A DNA stretch of 64,000 nt from Pseudorhizobium endolithicum (GTDB lineage: Bacteria > Pseudomonadota > Alphaproteobacteria > Rhizobiales > Rhizobiaceae), in the NCBI RefSeq assembly GCF_902153245.2, contig NZ_CABFWF030000011.1:48423-112422 (forward strand), given 5' to 3'. Made by a program: the position numbers and the translations under genes. This document shows positions 62,515-64,000 of the stretch, in pieces (positions within the stretch are counted from its first letter, which is position 1; each line of letters starts with the position of its first letter). Under the pieces are notes generated by a model. It did not search any database. It saw nothing but the letters and a program-made list of their open reading frames with translations, and was not told the origin of the DNA.

Positions 62515-63303
62515 CTACATTGCATGACCAGGGGCGAGCCCCGTAGAAGCGAGTGCCATCCAGATCGCCATGGCGATCATCATCAGGTTCTCAGTCAGCG
62601 AGATGAAGCCGAGCGGTACGTTGCTCGATCCGCCAACGCAGGCGCATTTCAGCTCCCGTCTGTCGATGTAGACCGCCTTGAAGACCGAGACTGCTCCAAT
62701 GGTGCCGATGAATAGCGCCACCGGGACAGAGAGCCAGTTCGCCACTCCGGCCACCATCAGAACGCCTGCCAGCCCCTCCGCGTAAGGATAGATGTAGCTG
62801 TAGGGAACCCAACGTTTAGCCAGGAGGTCGTAGTTCAGGAACATGGTCGCGAAGCTCTCGACGTTCTGGAGCTTCAGCATCGCCAGAACGACCATGGAAA
62901 AGGCGATGAACCACTCCGCTGCGCGCAGTGTGAACGGGTTGCCCAGGACGGCATAGCTTGCCGCGAGAGCCATCAGAGCCGTCAGCGTAAACAGAACGAT
63001 GACCGGCCGATAGGTGGTCGCTTTGGGGTCGGCCACTGGCTTGCCGAGGAACCTGCGCAGGTCATCGTGGCCGCCCACACGGTGGCCGCTGACAAATACC
63101 TGCGGAGTGGTCGAGACACCATGCTTCGCCTTGAACGCATCGGTCTCTTCACGGGTGGTCAGGTGGTGGTCCTCGACCTTGTATCCTTCCCGGCGGAGCA
63201 GGTCCTTTGCCTTCAGGCCATAGGGGCATGTATGACCGGGCATGACCATTCGATAGAGGATGGCCTTCTTCTCCAGCAATGCGGGGTCTGTTCTCTCCAA
63301 CAT
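62515..63303 (-). CDS. Glutaredoxin-MauE/DoxX-type membrane fusion protein
   Basis: ATG 63303 (MLERTDPALLEKKAILYRMV) follows GGAG and gives 262 residues. Residues 1-95 form a glutaredoxin fold with the single-cysteine site MPGHTCPYGLKAKDL (C26, C-P-Y-G, so monothiol). After a linker come four or five helices of a MauE-like membrane domain, ending in IDRRELKCACVGGSSNVPLG with a Cys-x-Cys pair. It is divergent from a MerR-type regulator across a mer-like promoter. A role in metal or thiol handling at the membrane is inferred. Confidence 0.8.
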   Translation of the reverse strand: MLERTDPALLEKKAILYRMVMPGHTCPYGLKAKDLLRREGYKVEDHHLTTREETDAFKAKHGVSTTPQVFVSGHRVGGHDDLRRFLGKPVADPKATTYRPVIVLFTLTALMALAASYAVLGNPFTLRAAEWFIAFSMVVLAMLKLQNVESFATMFLNYDLLAKRWVPYSYIYPYAEGLAGVLMVAGVANWLSVPVALFIGTIGAVSVFKAVYIDRRELKCACVGGSSNVPLGFISLTENLMMIAMAIWMALASTGLAPGHAM

Positions 63304-63340
63304 TTTCACGTCTCCTTCGTCTTGTGAAACCGTTGGTAAG

Positions 63341-63372
63341 ACCATACGTTCCGTACCATGGTACGGAGTCAA
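63341..63372 (-). promoter_or_regulatory. mer-like promoter/operator with 20-bp spacer and 18-bp palindrome
   Basis: Read on the minus strand, TTGACT (63372-63367) is the -35, TATGGT (63346-63341) the -10, and the 20-bp spacer contains most of the perfect palindrome TCCGTACCATGGTACGGA (63350-63367). This resembles the Tn501/Tn21 merT promoter TTGACTCCGTACATGAGTAC, whose spacer is 19 bp. It lies between the divergent Grx-MauE and MerR genes. Confidence 0.8.
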
Positions 63373-63378
63373 GCCCCT

Positions 63379-63762
63379 ATGGATATGACAATCGGAAAAT
63401 TTGCTGCCACAGGAAAAGTCGGGGTGGAAACCATCAGGTTTTATCAGCGCAAGGGTCTTCTGCAGACGCCGAAGCGGCTGGACGGCGGCAGGCGATATGG
63501 AAGCGAGGACGTCCGGCGGCTCCTGTTCATCAAGCAGGCCCAGTCGGCGGGATTCACGCTGGAGGAGATCAGGGAACTGCTCGATCTCGATGCCGGAGAT
63601 GACAGGGAACGCGCTCGCGAGGCCGCCAGGGCACGTCTCGCCGCACTGGATGAGCGGATCGCCGAGTTGAACAGGGCGCGCGAGGCTCTGGAACGGCTGA
63701 TCGGCGAATGTGCCTCAGGCAAGAAGGGGCCTTGCCCGATCCTGGCATCGTTTGGACTGTAG
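63379..63762 (+). CDS. MerR-family metal-responsive regulator
   Basis: ATG 63379 gives 127 residues (an earlier frame opens at 63358). The helix-turn-helix TIGKFAATGKVGVETIRFYQ and RKGLLQTPKR is classic MerR, followed by the dimerisation helix. The C-terminal metal loop has C111 and C119 (ECASGKKGPCPI), matching the C117 and C126 region of MerR. The equivalent of MerR C82 is absent (LLDLDAGDDRERA). Mercury-type binding is therefore uncertain, and another soft metal is possible. Confidence 0.85.
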   Translation: MDMTIGKFAATGKVGVETIRFYQRKGLLQTPKRLDGGRRYGSEDVRRLLFIKQAQSAGFTLEEIRELLDLDAGDDRERAREAARARLAALDERIAELNRAREALERLIGECASGKKGPCPILASFGL

Positions 63763-63826
63763 GGCCTTGTGCCTGCGGTCTCTCGCAGTCGTCTTTGCGG
63801 CGATTCCCCTTGCAGCAGCGAATGCT

Positions 63827-64000
63827 CTAGCTCGGTCTCACCGCAAAATAGACGTAAGGTGCTGAACCGTCGCGAGGGACGGCCATCACGTCATAGCTAG
63901 CCCGTGGGTCATCCCCCATGCCAAGCGAGCCGGATGGCATGCCCGCGACGGCAAGCCCGGCAAGCGGCGGACGTTCGCGTAGAAGCTTCTCCGCAGCTTC
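63827..64000 (-). CDS. DUF411 family metal-resistance-associated protein, C-terminal part
   Basis: The minus strand encodes EAAEKLLRERPPLAGLAVAG, then MPSGSLGMGDDPRASYDVMA and a stop at 63827. LAVxGMPxGSxGM is the DUF411 signature. The N-terminal CxxC part lies outside the window. DUF411 proteins accompany copper, silver or mercury resistance genes. Confidence 0.75.
   Translation of the reverse strand, partial: EAAEKLLRERPPLAGLAVAGMPSGSLGMGDDPRASYDVMAVPRDGSAPYVYFAVRPS

Noticed and set aside
1..64000. CRISPR arrays, rRNA and tRNA genes
   Set aside because: No regularly spaced identical repeats with unique spacers, and no conserved rRNA or tRNA segments, were seen on reading the window.

Overview
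The window looks like an accessory replicon or genomic-island region of a GC-rich alphaproteobacterium, most likely Rhizobiaceae (Rhizobium, Agrobacterium or Ensifer type). The grounds are a TraR/LuxI-type quorum-sensing pair, several small-protein families that I associate with rhizobia, TRAP and putrescine-type uptake systems with GntR and LysR regulators, and an Acr3/ArsH arsenic island. The genus is inferred from gene content only. No rRNA, convincing tRNA or CRISPR array was seen.

Layout. 1-0.8 kb: edge of an IS66-type element and a decayed IS110 transposase. 0.9-13.9 kb: a minus-strand Wzx/Wzy-type polysaccharide locus (Wzz-like protein, UDP-sugar dehydrogenase, UDP-sugar 4-epimerase, flippase, three GT4 glycosyltransferases, polymerase/ligase, PglF/WbpM-type dehydratase, epimerase, initiating sugar-phosphate transferase). 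Its far side is closed by a second IS110 remnant (14.1-14.8 kb). 15.2-22.7 kb: a catabolic region with an Ldh/DpkA-type reductase, a HypD-like DHDPS-family enzyme, two FCD-type GntR regulators and a TRAP transporter, followed by a decayed second dctP 3' end. 23.2-25.8 kb: a soluble FtsK-type translocase. 25.9-26.4 kb: a VOC gene cut by an IS5-type fragment. 26.6-34.3 kb: a LysR gene next to a putrescine-type ABC importer and a three-subunit FAD/[2Fe-2S] dehydrogenase of the opine oxidase / D-hydroxyproline dehydrogenase / HcnABC class, ending at a strong terminator.

34.7-50.5 kb is a patchwork of small genes and debris: YrbL-like kinase, decayed phage lysis genes, YkvA, many micro-ORFs, a FecR protein with a Gly/Lys/Pro-rich repeat tail, an L,D-transpeptidase, an AbiE toxin-antitoxin pair, SH3 and zinc-ribbon proteins. 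Within it, a double-hairpin element recurs upstream of unrelated micro-ORFs, and its stem is preserved by a compensatory base-pair change. This is the most interesting unexplained structure in the window. 50.7-53.4 kb: a frameshifted ornithine cyclodeaminase-family gene beside a LuxR/LuxI pair.

55.9-62.3 kb: arsenic resistance island (DUF6428, arsR, an ArsK-like MFS exporter, arsH, glutaredoxin-type arsC, acr3, LMW-phosphatase-type arsC, arsN2, second arsR) next to a frameshifted integrase. 62.5-64 kb: a divergent metal-responsive module of a MerR-type regulator, a glutaredoxin-MauE fusion and a DUF411 protein, read from a mer-like promoter with a perfect 18-bp dyad.
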